From Arachis hypogaea (lineage: Eukaryota; Streptophyta; Magnoliopsida; Fabales; Fabaceae), in assembly GCF_003086295.3 (NCBI RefSeq), contig NC_092054.1, forward strand, positions 13,093,878-13,157,877: a DNA stretch of 64,000 nucleotides, given 5' to 3'. The notes under the pieces are model-generated. The model had not been told where the DNA came from. It did no database searches and saw nothing but the letters and a program-made list of their open reading frames with translations. Positions 11,202-23,052 of this stretch are shown one piece after another. Every line of letters begins with the position of its first letter. The first letter of the stretch is position 1. The translations under genes were made by a program, and so were the position numbers.

Positions 11202-14200
11202 TGTAACACCCTACCATACAGAGTCTTATGCTTAAGTCATAATTCAGAGATGGCAAGGTATTACGACCTCTAAAACAAAAATTTAGTACGTATAGTAGTA
11301 TGAATAATTGATTATAACTAGGAGCCTTTATAGAAAACGGGGTAAACAAAAAAAAATGTAACTCGAAAGCGCTACACTCCGATCGATAACGTAACGAGTA
11401 AAGGATAAGCGAACGCGAGATCATATATATAAAGAGTGTCAAAAACAGGAATAACAAGACTCAAAATCCGGCCGCGAAGATAACCGGTCCGAGCATAGCA
11501 ATATATACATATAATAAAATAAGGAAAACCCCAAGGAAAACCCAAAGGGACACAAATACAGAAACCTATTCTCAAAACCTCCTATAAGAGGAGTCATCAC
11601 AGTTTGTATTATTTAATGGAGATAAAAGTATCTAAACAAGATATATAACCCAAAACAGAGTCCCGAGAACAAAGATCTTCGCTAATCCAGAAGTCTCCAG
11701 CATGCCTCAACGAGAAGCCTCGCGTCCTGCATCTGAAAACCATAAAATCCGCATGGGTGAGAACCAGAGGTCCCCAGCACGGTAACAGCTTCCACATATA
11801 TAATATATAATAATAGAGGAAAGCCGAAGGCAATCCTAGAACTTCCTCCAGATAATATCAAAGCTTATAAACAAACTAAACCGTAAGTGGCAACTGACTA
11901 AAGATTCTTCAGTCTAACTAATACTTCCCTTTCCAATTCCTTCAGACCTCCCAACCTCCAGCAGGAGTATAATATAGCAAACACAGTTATATCAGACAAG
12001 AAATTTACAAATAGGAACAAATAAGGCATTTAGACAATTAGCAAGTAATATGCAGTCAAATAGGCAATCTCAAACAATTCATGTAGTATGCTTATGATGC
12101 ATGCCTGTCCCTAGTGGCTGATGATATCATCTGTCGATTATAGAGCCAACCCGACAAGTCTTGGTAGCTAACCATTGGACTGTCCCTCTGTCGCGCATCC
12201 CCAACTCGAGTTATACTCATCATAAACTTGATCATAATAATGATCCATATCCATCACCCTCACTGGTGAATATTTACGGGGGCGAGCTCATCCGGGTCTT
12301 TCACAGTGCCCGGCCACACTTACGACATAGGGTCAAAAGAGCTTCGAGTCTTAACCTGGAGCACGTGGTGGCTAGCCACTGCTTCCTCCCAGGGAAACAC
12401 TCATCTCCGATGGTGGAAGTGCAAACATTCACAATTCATTCAACAACATATATGCATTTATACTTAGCCATAATCATGGCTCCGCCGTAACACGGCAATA
12501 ATCTAGCCATCTAGCTCACGGTTAAATCCATAACCAGCCAATTCATTAACAATTACGGCCCTTCGGCCCATGGCACAACAAGCACTTCCACCGCCATTCT
12601 CCGCATCTCACATAATCATCTTTGATCCTCATTGATCATTCATTTTTCCCCTTGCTTCACTCGCAAGTTACCACATTCACTAGCCCTTTTTCTCATGCTA
12701 GGCATATCATAATGATTCAAGACATAAGTGGTGAGATCGGAGGCTTAGAAGTATGAAATTTGGCTTTTAAAACTCAAAAATCAACTTTGGGATGAAAACA
12801 GGGCCACGCGTACGCGCACTTCACGCGCACGCGCGGATGGCCAAAAACTCATCGACGCGCAAGCGTCATACGCGCGAACGCGTGGGTTGAAAAATATCCA
12901 AACGGCGCGCAAGCGTCAGCCACGCATACGCGTGGGTGCTCTTGCGCCCAGGCACAAAACTGGCACAATTCTGGCACAACTCTCTGGAAAATAGCTGTGC
13001 ATATGGCGCAGCGCATCGACGCGCCCGCGCACACCACGCGCACGCGTGGATGGTGCTTCATGGAAGAATGGCGTGCACGCGCCAAGTGTGCCTACGCGCG
13101 GAGGGTTATTCTGCTAAAAATTTTCTAAGTTAAAAGCTGCAGAATTCACAGATTCAACCCCCAATCTTTCGACGGTCATAACTCTCTCATTTTAAATCAT
13201 TTTTCACCCGTTCTTCGAACGGCATGGATATCCCGGATCCAATTTCATTTCTAAATAGATTTGGCACAAATCAGAGGTCCGTAGTCCAAGTTATGTCCCG
13301 TCAAAGTATGCCCAAAAACTATGTTTTCATACAAAACCACAAAGTGCCATTTTCAAAACAAGCCACTTTCAACTATTTTCAAAATCAATCAAAACATGCC
13401 AATTTCAACCCTTTTCTTTGAAATCATTCAAAATGTACCAAAATCAACAACAAGCCATCCTCAACTCGCACATTGACACTTTACCAAAATTTCCAAAACT
13501 ACATCCAACCATTTTAACACTTCTCAATCAAATGGCTAAAGGACAAAAACAATATCATGTCATACATCCTTCCTCATCCCAATTTCTAATAATTCCATTT
13601 CCAACCAACCATCATTATACATAATCATCATCATACTCACCATCAACATGGTACCACCCATCAATTCAACCTCAATCATCCATCAAGCATATATCACAAC
13701 ATGCATTTCTCATATATCACACAATCAAGGCATCAATATTCATAATCACATATATGATCACATCATATATCTCAACCATTCAATAACATCAACAATTCAA
13801 TGCCTATCTTAGGGCCTCTAGCCTAAGTATTTCCTACCACATTACATATTAGATACGGGAAACCGAAACCATACCTTAGCCGATTTCCCACGCTCAATCG
13901 GAGCACTTCCAAACCACTTGTCCACGAGCTCTCAAGGTCTCAACACCTCCAAGAATAGATTTTATCACACAAAACCCTCTTCCAAGCTTTCCAAAAATCA
14001 CCAATCAAGCTCCAACATTCACATATACACAACCTAAGCCACAATCATCATATCCATACACAACATCTCAATACCCAAACATCATAGAACAACAATTTAC
14101 ACTAGGGTTGAGAATCTTACCACACCCAAGGTTCAAGGAGACAAGATTAACCTTCTCCTTCAAGAGAGTTGGGTCCTATAACATCAAAGAGCCCAAAATA

Positions 14201-14689
14201 TCAACATTTTTGCTCATGCAACTCGAAATCAAGTCTGGAAATTCGAAGAACAAAACGTGGCTTACCTCAAGATTGATTGTATGGGTTTTGTAGAGCTCTC
14301 CGCGGTGAACGCGTGGCCGCAAACGGTGCGGCGATCGGAGCTCTAGATCAAAAGTTATGGTGGTTTGAAAATCAAGTGAGAGAAAGAACTTGAGAGAGTG
14401 TTCTTCCCCTCCCTTACTCCATTTCAGCGTGAATGAGAGTGTTGTGAGGAGAAAGAGTGCTGAAAACTAGGGTTTTGGTTTAGTTTAGTTGGGCCATGGG
14501 CCCACTTTGGATTCGGTTGGCCCAGTTTGGCCGGTTCGGTCCAATCTTGGTCCGTTTTCTATAAAATTGGTACCGAAATTCTCGTCTCAATCTCCTCTAT
14601 CATATTAAGCCATAAAAATAACATTTTTGGCTTTCTAGAATAAATTCTCATTTATGGATTAATTAGCCGTTAATTAACCGGGTCTTACA
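11202..14689 (-). repeat. 5' LTR of the chromovirus, 3488 bp
   Basis: On the plus strand it begins TGTAACACCCTACCATACAG and ends ACCGGGTCTTACA, so both ends are TGT...ACA. The 14314-14689 end matches the truncated 3' LTR. The centre (12790-13110) carries a cluster of GC-rich ACGCGTACGCG-type motifs in otherwise AT-rich DNA. ORFs inside are short and unsupported. Confidence 0.85.
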
Positions 14690-14874
14690 CTTGAAGCTTG
14701 ATTAAATTGTTACAGGTTGGTACTTCCCTTGGTAAAAATGGTATATATTAAGGGGGAGCCATATGACAATTTGAAAGGGGAAAAAATTCAAACATTCAAA
14801 GGGAGTACTCTATACTCTAATCTTAAATTTCTTTCCATTTCAATTTTAATAATGTTTGTCATCAAGGGGGAGAT
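14690..14874 (+). other. 3' internal remnant and polypurine tract of a SIRE-like copia element
   Basis: Short non-coding piece ending with AAGGGGGAGAT (14864-14874) directly before an LTR. This is the classic polypurine tract of SIRE/Maximus copia elements. A second AAGGGGGAG occurs at about 14749. The chromovirus insertion removed or displaced everything further 5'. Confidence 0.65.
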
Positions 14875-16053
14875 TGATGAGTTTGGAAAACTCTAAATTA
14901 ATATTTGTGATGACTAAATATTATTAAATACAAAATTATTAATTTGATTTTCATTTAACATATGTTAATTAATAATTTTGTTACAGGTTTCTAAATTGGG
15001 CCGAAATAAAAAGAAATGTTGCTAGCCCAATGATTAAAATATTCAGCATTAATATGAGTTAGTTTCTTGTGGCTGAACAATTTTCTTGGGCCAGAATGAT
15101 TTTGGTTGCTTCAAGCCCAATTGTGTTATATGCTTAAGATCCAATGCTTGATCTAAAATCTATCAGAAAAGCAAATGTTATTATTGGGCCAGATTAAATG
15201 TTGTTGCAACCAAGCCCAATTTTATATTTGATGAAAGTTCCTCATGCATGATCCGAAACCAGAGAAGAAAGAAAGCAAAATTGCTTTCAACGGATCCAAG
15301 AATTCAAACATGTGATGGATTCCAAAATTCATTCAATTACCATTTATTGCATGGGAACTATGAGAGAGAATATGAGTGACTTTGATTTGATAGGTATCAT
15401 TAAGCTACACATTGCTCAGTAAAGGGAAGTGGACATTTATTTTTTGCTTTATCAAATTACATTAGTTAATGTTCAATTTCTCTTTCTTCTCTCTCAACTC
15501 TCTTTCTCCTCTTCGGTCATTAACCAGGAAATCATGAAAGCAAAATGGAGCTACCGAAGTGAAGGAAGAACACTCTACAAGACCATCACAATGACGGCAA
15601 GAGTACATACTAAAATAAAAGTATGTTGTGGCTGAGATTTTCACCAAATATGGTTAGATTTGGTGAAGTAATCTCGAGCTCTTCATGCTCAGAAAGGAAG
15701 AAGAAGATTTGGCCAGCAATGTGAGATTCTTGGAGGCATGGCTTGTCTTTGATTCTGCTCAACCACCACAGGAAGTAGCTAAAGTGGCGAAGTCATGGTA
15801 GAGGCAGAGATTGAAGCAGATGAAGTCATCATCATCATGAAGCATCAAGGGCCAGAAATCCATCTTGGAGAGCAAGCCAAGGATGGAGAGCTCGGATTGA
15901 TGAAGAGTGATGATCAAGGAAGGACTAGAGGTAATTGCATGTTGGTTCTTGCATGGTTATCTCTTCTCTCTCTGTGTGGCCGAACCGGTTATGTGTGAAA
16001 GAAAATAAGTTAAGCTTGGATTTTTGGCTTCAAGTGTGGAGGCTTCCCTCTTC

Positions 16054-16060
16054 TATAAAA
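16054..16060 (+). promoter_or_regulatory. TATA box of the SIRE-like LTR
   Basis: TATAAAA in the context CTTCTATAAAAAGAGTGAAC, in the middle of the LTR. It is a plausible U3 promoter. Confidence 0.45.
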
Positions 16061-16540
16061 AGAGTGAACAACCACTGTTTGGAGCAAGGAGTTAGAAGTA
16101 AGCAGTGAGAGTGCAAGGCACAGGATTCTCAGAGCTACCTAAGCTTACAGATTTTCTTCTCCTTCAATGTATTCTGTTTTGTATTTTTCTGTTTAGTTTT
16201 GTCATGTCTTGAGTCTCATGGAAAAAGGCAAACAGTGAGGTTTTTATGAAAAAGCCATAGAGCGGAAAAAGGCAGAGAGTGCAAAATTAAAAGAAAAAGC
16301 CATAGATATCTTAGAGTTCCTTTGTTTCATGATTCTGTGGGAATCCCCTTGTAAGTTGGGTTAGCACTTTACAGATTGTAATCAGGAAGATTATAGTGAA
16401 ATTCCATCATGTTTGTGATGGAGACTGGATGTAGGCTGCACTGCACTTAGCAGCTGAACCAGGATATATCTGAGTGTAATTTTCTCTCTTCTCTACTCCA
16501 ATTCTGTTTCTATTGTACAGGAGCTCAAACTGAAAAATAT

Positions 16541-16632
16541 CTCGTGCCAAGTGACGAGACAAAAAGAAAAGTCTCGTGCCAAGTGACGAGATAAAAACAA
16601 AAGTCTCGTGGCTAGGGACAAGACAAAAATCA
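16541..16632 (+). repeat. Three tandem repeats with internal inverted symmetry
   Basis: Units of about 34 bp around TCTCGTGCCAAGTGACGAGA, the third diverged (TCTCGTGGCTAGGGACAAGA), separated by A-rich linkers. Each unit has inverted-repeat arms TCTCGT/ACGAGA. They lie near the 3' end of the SIRE-like LTR. Confidence 0.7.
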
Positions 16633-18352
16633 AAAAGTCTCCTGAAGTTATCTCAAAGGCCAGCAAGTGTTACTAAGCAAAAAAGGGGCTAAGATTCAAC
16701 CCCCCTTCTCTTAGCCACTGAAACCATCAGAGGTCGAATATAGGTCCCGAATCTTCTCTTTCGTTTTCCATCTAGGTAAGCAGTCAACTTAAAGTAAAAC
16801 ACTTTACTTGCACCAACTATAAACATCCAAATCATATGGAAATAACCATCCATTAACAATGTTTCAACGAACGTTAGTTGCTATCCTTATTAGATTGCTA
16901 ACTCTCGGCGACGAAATGGTTGGGAGCGTTTTCATGTGGCTTCAATGAAATGTGATCACCGACGGAAGATGAAATATGACACGGTGGTTGAACGACAGGG
17001 CACTCCATTTAAGAATGTCCACGCGGTGATGGACATATCAAAGGACAAACACTTGTGATCCCTTTCTCTGTGCCGTCAACGTCCGGAGGAAGGCACATGC
17101 CCGTTGCGACGGGGTCATTCCAGGTCTGGGTTGATGCGGTGCCGCGAGAAAGACCCACCGAATTTGTAGGTGCTGCTGGGCGATCGTGAGTGTGGACGAC
17201 GGCGTCAGACAGAACGTCTCCCGACGAGAAAGGACGAGAAAGGGAGAGAATGAGGTACCTCCGTTGAGAGAGAGGAGGTCTTCGTTATTAAGTGGCAACA
17301 CTATTCAAAGAGAGAGGGTATTAGTTTTTGTTTTCCTATAACTGACGCAATCCTAACTTATTTCAAATTTTAAATTAGCAAATATTTAGAATTAATAAAT
17401 TGCTTATAATTTAATTTTAATTTCAATTTAACCCCATTATGTACATTATATACTAATGATATTAGCTCTTCGTACTTTCGATATTGCAATATATGCCAAT
17501 ATTGGATGACTTCTCCAATCTGACAAACTGCATACAGTATAATAATAATATTAAATATAATTATAACATATATATGGTAAATTAATTGAAAAAATTTTAA
17601 GTGTACCAAGAAACACCAGTGTTCCAGTTGTTTTAACCGTTAATCTGAATTATAAAAAATATATATTAATTAAAATCAATGATTAAAATAACTGGAACGT
17701 TGATATTCTCGATACACCTGAAACTCTTCCTAATTAATTAGTTGGTATAGTAGTGTTAATACTAGTCTTTATAATTTTAAGCATTTAAAATTTTTTATTT
17801 TTTTTTAACTAGGTCTAGTACCACCAATTCTATGGCGAATATCCAACTCATTTGGAAAAGGTTAAAAATCTGATCTGTTATGGATAGGGTTAGAAGTACA
17901 GCTACGTAAATAAAATAGAATTTGAATTTAAAATTAATTCTATCCGATATAGTCACACGCTTGATTTGTTATTATATCTTAAAAAAAATTAATATATTAT
18001 TATATCTAAACTAAAGAGAATTGAACACACATCTTTTTTTCTTTGTTTTTGTCTAAGTAATGCTAAAAAGACCATCATAAAACGTTATTTTATTTAATTT
18101 AATATCTATAATTTTATATATAACATCTATAATTATATGTTTATCATATAAAATTACTCATTTACTCATTGGACAAAAAGAAGATCATCAGTTTCTTTAA
18201 ATTTGTGATGCAAAATGCACAACAAATTTTCACAGCCCTGTATATTTAAGATATATAATGTAATACTCTACCACACTAAGTTTCACGTTTAAGTCATAAA
18301 ATAGAAGTAGTATGGTATTACGATCTCGAAAATAAAATGTGTATATATAATA

Positions 18353-20068
18353 GGTTAAATTACACAGTTAGTCCCTACACTTTCAGTGAAATTGCAAATT
18401 GGTCCCTATAATTTAAAAGTTTGTAATTGGGTCCCTGAAGTAAATTAAAATTTGTAATTAGATCCTCAATAACGTTTACCGTAAAAAAATGCATATTTAC
18501 CATAATGTCCTCTTCTTCCTCTTTTTCTCCTTTTTTTTCTTCCTCCTCTCTTCAGAATTTTTCTGTTATTCTTTTTTAACAACAACAATAGGGCTTCAAC
18601 AACAACAATCCCAGAAAGATAACATTTCAACAAATCAAACAATCAGAAATTCAACTCAACAACCAAATCAACACACAACAACAATAAAATCAAAATCAGA
18701 AACTGGAGTAGTCACAAAAATAGAAGCAGAGGCAGTAACAGAAGAAGAAGCAGAGGCTCAAGCAGAAGAAGAAGCAGAAACAGTCACAGAGGAAGAAGCA
18801 GCGCCGGCAGGTCCCCCTCTCCCCCCTTCTCCCTCTTCTTTTCCCCTTTTCCCTCTCCCTCCCCTCCCCCTTCACGTTTCCTTTCGGCTCCCCCTCCCCC
18901 CAACCCCCAAAACGCGTTTTCTTCCCCCACCCCACTCTTTCTTGTTGCTGCTATAATCTGTGCTCCTTGGAGAATCAGATTAATTGCTTCCAGTAAACAA
19001 GTCTCAGTAATTAAAATCTAAATTAATTTTATCTACTATGAGTTAAAATTTCAGATTTAGAAAATTGAAGAAAAATATGAGGTCTAACATTTCAAGCAGA
19101 AGCAGAGAGAAAGGTTGAGTAAGAATAACAGAAAGAGAAGCTTTGAGAGCTTGAGAGGGAGACAAGAGGTTGTCTTCCCTGGAAAGGAAGCAAACAACAT
19201 CAACCATGCACACTTTGCCAACGCATCTACAGCACTCTCCTCCTTCTACTTCTCATTCTTCTTGGAGATCCAGATTTCAACAAAATGAGGTTTACGATAG
19301 AGTTAGGTTTCCCGATCCAAAACCCCTCTGACTTCAACAATGTCGTAGAAGCCTTCGGCTGGGAGGAGTTCCCCTACCACGGTGGCGCCGCTCCCCACAG
19401 CAACGTTATTTGCCGTGTGTTCACCGCCAATGAGTCCCCACCGAAGCCGTTTCCGAAGTAGCCTTCACAGGAGCAGGTAAGAAGGGAGAATTAGCCATGG
19501 CTTTGAAGAGTGATGGTGCGATTGTTGTTGTTGCTGTGATCTTAAGAGAGGAACTTGATTGTTAAGGTTGGCATTGGAGCGTAAAGAATTGGAAGAGTAT
19601 GTGAGGAAGTAAAGGAAGAGAGAAATGGAGTTGAAGATGAAGAGGAAGAGGAGACATGAGCGTAAAGAATTATTGTTGTTCCTTCAATTCATGACGCTGG
19701 GGAGGGGTGGGATGGGTTAGGGATTTTTTCTCTGTTTTGGAAAGTGGAGAAGTGACAGTGAGAAGGCTGAGGAGGGGGTGGGATGGGTTAGGGATTTTTT
19801 TGTCATTTTTAAATAGTTAAATTATAATGTTGGTCCCTATACTTTTACTAAAATTGTAAATTAGTCCTTACTGTTAAACACGTGCAACTCACATGCTTAA
19901 AATAGTGAATATACTGAGGAATATTCTGTTAAATCAAACGGTGTTTGAACGGTAGGGACCCAATTACAAATTTTAATTTTTTTCAGGGACCCAATTACAA
20001 ACTTTTAAACTATAGGGACCAATTTGCAATTTCACTGAAAGTGTAGGGACTAACTGTGTAATTTAACC
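18353..20068. mobile_element. Mutator-like (Pack-MULE-type) transposon, 1716 bp
   Basis: Long terminal inverted repeats of about 85 bp: the left starts GGTTAAATTACACAGTTAGT and the right end is its reverse complement. It is flanked by a perfect 9 bp target-site duplication TATATAATA (18344-18352 and 20069-20077). The sister LTR copy near 24665 has the uninterrupted site. A 9 bp duplication with long TIRs is diagnostic of the Mutator superfamily. There is no transposase ORF, so it is non-autonomous. Inside are a pyrimidine/purine-rich stretch (18515-18950) and a piece of a cellular gene (19306-19460), hence Pack-MULE-type. Confidence 0.9.
19306..19460 (+). pseudogene. Captured fragment of a clavaminate-synthase-like gene
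   Basis: One frame reads GFPIQNPSDFNNVVEAFG, then WEEFPYHGGAAPHSNVICRV, then FTANESPP, before a stop. This matches the N-terminal part of plant clavaminate-synthase-like proteins (TauD/TfdA Fe(II)/2-oxoglutarate dioxygenase family), where the region has the form AFG-x-EE-x-PY-x-GGAAPR-x-x-V-x-RVFTANESPP. The iron-binding His/Asp downstream is not present, so no enzyme could be made. It lies inside the MULE, which explains its presence away from the parent gene. The match is from memory of the family, not a search. Confidence 0.6.
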
Positions 20069-21056
20069 TATATAATAGTAGAAAGATTATAATATACTAG
20101 AAGCCTTGAAGAATAGAGGAAATAAAAAAAATCGCGAAATAAAAGCGCAATGTCCAGAAAATGAGTTAACTTGCGTACAAAGAAAACTGTAGCTGTGAAG
20201 CATAAGATAACAAAAGTAGAAATAGAGGGCCAAAAATACAGAACAACAAGCTCTTAACTCAGTCCGCGAAGTCAAAACTGGCCGGAGAATATATACATAT
20301 CCAAAACCTAAGTAGAATATATATATATATATATACATACATGTCCAAAACCTAAATTTACATAAACAAAATCCTGTTTCTTCATAAGCCTCTAAGAGGA
20401 TAAAAAAGAACAAGTTACGCGGAGAGAAAACTAAGTACATGTATATGTATTACTATACAATCCAAAAAGTAACCCGACAACCACTTCGCTTCAAAAGTTC
20501 AGATGCCTAAGGAGGTGCCTCTCGACCTGCATCTGAAAAACAAAAACACAGTATGGGGTGAGAACCAGAGGTTCTCAGTATGGTAAAAGTGCCACACATA
20601 TAAGATATAAGGTCCTGGGAATACCAGAGGCAATCCTAGAACGCCGACACTCAGATTATAGAGCTTAAAGTATTAAACAAAAGCCATAAAAGGTGGTTTA
20701 CTAAGAGTATCTAAACCTAACTTAACTTAATCTTGAATCTGAGTCCTACTCCCTTTCCTCCATACCTCCATCTCCGACAATATTTCACCGACAAATAAGC
20801 AGATAAAAGCAAACACAAGAAGGTTACAAGTACTGCAGGTAGCAAATATATATTTAACATATTAAATGCACTTAGGCACACCCAGTTACAGCATAACAAG
20901 TAATTCAAGTAATATGCATATGATGCATGCCTGTCCTATGGATGATGAGTCTCATCTGTCGGTTATCAAGCCAACCCGATAAGTTCGGTTTGCTAAACCA
21001 TTGGACTGTCCCCCGACGTGTATCCCCAAGAGTCTATGGCTCTATGCATAGCTTTT

Positions 21057-21060
<4 letters not shown>

Positions 21061-21130
<70 letters not shown>
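21061..21130. repeat. (AT)n microsatellite, about 70 bp
   Basis: Uninterrupted alternating AT, about 35 repeats, within the chromovirus-type LTR copy 1. The paralogous position in copy 2 (25612-25699) has an expanded version. Confidence 0.95.
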
Positions 21131-21133
<3 letters not shown>

Positions 21134-22328
21134 ATCGCTCAATGGGGGTACCATTCCCGGGAATTTATAAGTGCTCGGTCACCCTTACGTCGTAGGGTCA
21201 ATAGAGTATCGAGTTTTTAACCTGGTACACGTGGTGGCAAGTCACGATACTTTACACAGGGAATCTCGTATCTCAGATCATTTAATCATTCAAGCCAAGT
21301 TTCATACATGATCATTCATTTGATTATCAAGCCAAGTATACATGATCATTCGTAATATTTCATAATCAATTAATCATGTTTCAGCTTTACTTCACCTCCA
21401 AGTTATCCCTATTTCCTCGCTTCATCTGATTATCAGGTTTAATACTACTATTTATGACTAACAGAATGAAAATAGAGGTCTAGAAATTTGAAATAGGATT
21501 TACAACTAAAAAATCATGTTTGCTGGATCAGGGGCCAGCGTACACGTGGGAGTGTAAAAATGCAGCTCGCGCGCACGTCCCCTTGTCATGCGTACGCGTG
21601 GACATGCATGTTGGTCCACTCTGCGTACGCGTGGACGTACGTTATCCAAAAAAAAACAGATCACCCAGAGAGCTGCATAATCAGGAAATGTCACCTGCAT
21701 AACCATATATTCCATACCAAAATTTTCGACGGGCATAACTCAATCGTTTTAAATCATTTTTCTTCCGTTCTTCGAACGGCATAAACTTTACGAACCCAAT
21801 TTTCATTTAAAACAAGTTCGAATCAATTTGGGGTTCCGGAAGCAAAGTTAAGCCCGCCGAAGTTCAGCCCAAAACCAAAGTTCTACAAACCTCATAAACC
21901 TCATTTCATTTCATTCAAAACTCTCAATTTCCATTCATAATCATACATACAATTCCCAACGCAACAAATCCTTCTTTATCAACAAAATAACCATCATAAC
22001 AATCTATTCCTTAAATCAATAGTAATACACATACATTTTTCTAAATTCCGTCAAACATTACCAACCAACCAACAAGCATCAAACCACAATAATTCATCAA
22101 ATCACCAATTATCCAACAAGCCAAATCAAATATGTCCATTGTCAAGATACTTAACATTAAATATAAACCTGCATTCCAACTTATCCTATGGTCATCTAGC
22201 CTAAGTTTTCACAGAACATTATATATTAAATTCAAGAAACCTAAACCATACCTTGGTCGATTCCCACGTAACGATCAAAATAATTCACCTAAAACAAACA
22301 CAGCCCCAAAAGCTCAACAAAATACCAA

Positions 22329-23052
22329 TGACTTATTTGTACAATGTATACTGGCTATATGAGTTACAAAATGAACATCACCCATAAGCTGATTTTAGGG
22401 TTCACCAAGGATCGAACTCTTGACCTTTCGGATCTAAAACTCTAATACCATGTCATGATACCACTCATCCCAAAAGCTTACGCTGATGGAAAAAGGTAAC
22501 ACTAATGGTTATATCTCTGATACTCCATAAACCTCCATTGTACGCATTGTACAAATCTTCCATTGGCTCCCCATACTTTTCCAATATTTAAATATGAATC
22601 CGAAGCTTGCCAAAATCTAAATCTGAAACCTGCCAAAATCTAAAAAAAAAAAGAGCCAAATTCTACATTATATGATTTGATCTTGGGAAGATTCAACTAA
22701 GATCCTACTTTTTTTTTCACTTCTCTAATCTATACTGAAACTGCACAAACTTTAACTACATTAAATTAGTTTCAATTTTCAAGTTCTTCTACTTTTCCTT
22801 GTTGCAAGAAAGATAAATCAGAACTGGGATCACAGTAGAGCAATTTGACTTTCTGACTCATTCGAAAATATTTCTCTCGCGGTTGCCTTCCTCTTGTGAT
22901 TAACATCAGTTGGCAACCTGAAAAACAAGAATCAAATATTAGATTAAAGTCTACAAAGCATGTAGGTACATGAACATAAAGAATAATGGACTTTGTATGC
23001 AGCAAAAATCATAGAATAGCATGATTCTTATGCAGCTTAGTTGTGAATTTGG
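22329..23052. other. Spacer between the duplication copies
   Basis: Joins the truncated end of copy 1 to the start of copy 2. The left part (22385-22520: GGATCGAACTCTTGACC, CCATGTCATGATACCACTCA) looks like the end of a dispersed repeat, which I cannot classify. On the minus strand, 22770-22930 holds a short open frame preceded by a TTTTTCAG acceptor-like site, but I recognise no protein in it. Confidence 0.35.

Larger units (their letters stand above)
6137..14689 (-). mobile_element. Tekay-type chromovirus (Ty3 LTR retrotransposon), degenerate
   Basis: Minus-strand element with 5' LTR at 11202-14689, an initiator-Met primer-binding site, gag-pol with a C-terminal chromodomain, a polypurine tract, and a 3' LTR of which only the first 379 bp (in element orientation) survives. 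It lies in the 3' internal part of a SIRE-like copia element (right side 14690-14874). The left side was lost, so target-site duplications cannot be compared. Several stops and frameshifts make it non-autonomous. Confidence 0.85.
14875..16729 (+). repeat. 3' LTR of a SIRE-like Ty1/copia element, 1855 bp
   Basis: Starts TGATGAGTTTGGAAAACTC after a polypurine tract and ends CACTGAAACCATCA, so the ends form a TGATG/CATCA inverted repeat. A TATA box lies at 16054. Small ORFs inside (15429-15635, 15795-15998) show no recognisable domain and are probably fortuitous. The right flank (GAGGTCGAATATAGG) matches 23053 onward in the sister duplication copy, which lacks the LTR. That shows the LTR is an insertion. 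Confidence 0.75.
16730..22328 (+). repeat. Large tandem duplication, copy 1
   Basis: Collinear with 23053-26901, starting AGGTCGAATATAGGTCCCGA and ending CAACAAAATACCAA. The match is about 3.85 kb once the 1.7 kb MULE in this copy is removed. Differences are scattered substitutions and microsatellite length. The left edge coincides with the SIRE-like LTR insertion, so the ancestral unit may have extended further left. It contains the truncated chromovirus-type LTR at 18259-22328. A short ORF (17038-17301, minus) has a counterpart in copy 2 but no recognisable domain. Confidence 0.85.
18259..22328 (-). repeat. Chromovirus-type LTR, copy 1, truncated and interrupted
   Basis: Starts TGTAATACTCTACCACACTA, related to the TGTAACACCCTACCATACAG start of the LTR at 11202, and is collinear with the complete solo LTR at 24580-27607. 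It is interrupted by a Mutator-like element (18353-20068) and lacks its last roughly 700 bp: homology ends at 22328. Confidence 0.75.

Noticed and set aside
12849..13133. Cys/Ala/Arg-rich ORFs on both strands in the chromovirus LTR
   Set aside because: Produced by the CpG-rich ACGCGTACGCG repeats within an LTR; open on both strands, so not evidence for coding.
17038..17301. Minus-strand ORF duplicated at 23390-23623, possible small gene
   Set aside because: Present in both copies only because of the tandem duplication. No domain, no splice context, and differences between copies include non-conservative changes; not enough to call a gene.
18489..18956. 155-codon ORF inside the MULE
   Set aside because: Composition is low-complexity Thr/Glu/Ala then Pro/Leu from purine and pyrimidine runs; no recognisable domain.
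21061..21130. Periodic repeat that could be mistaken for an array
   Set aside because: A simple AT microsatellite without spacers; nothing in the window has CRISPR structure.
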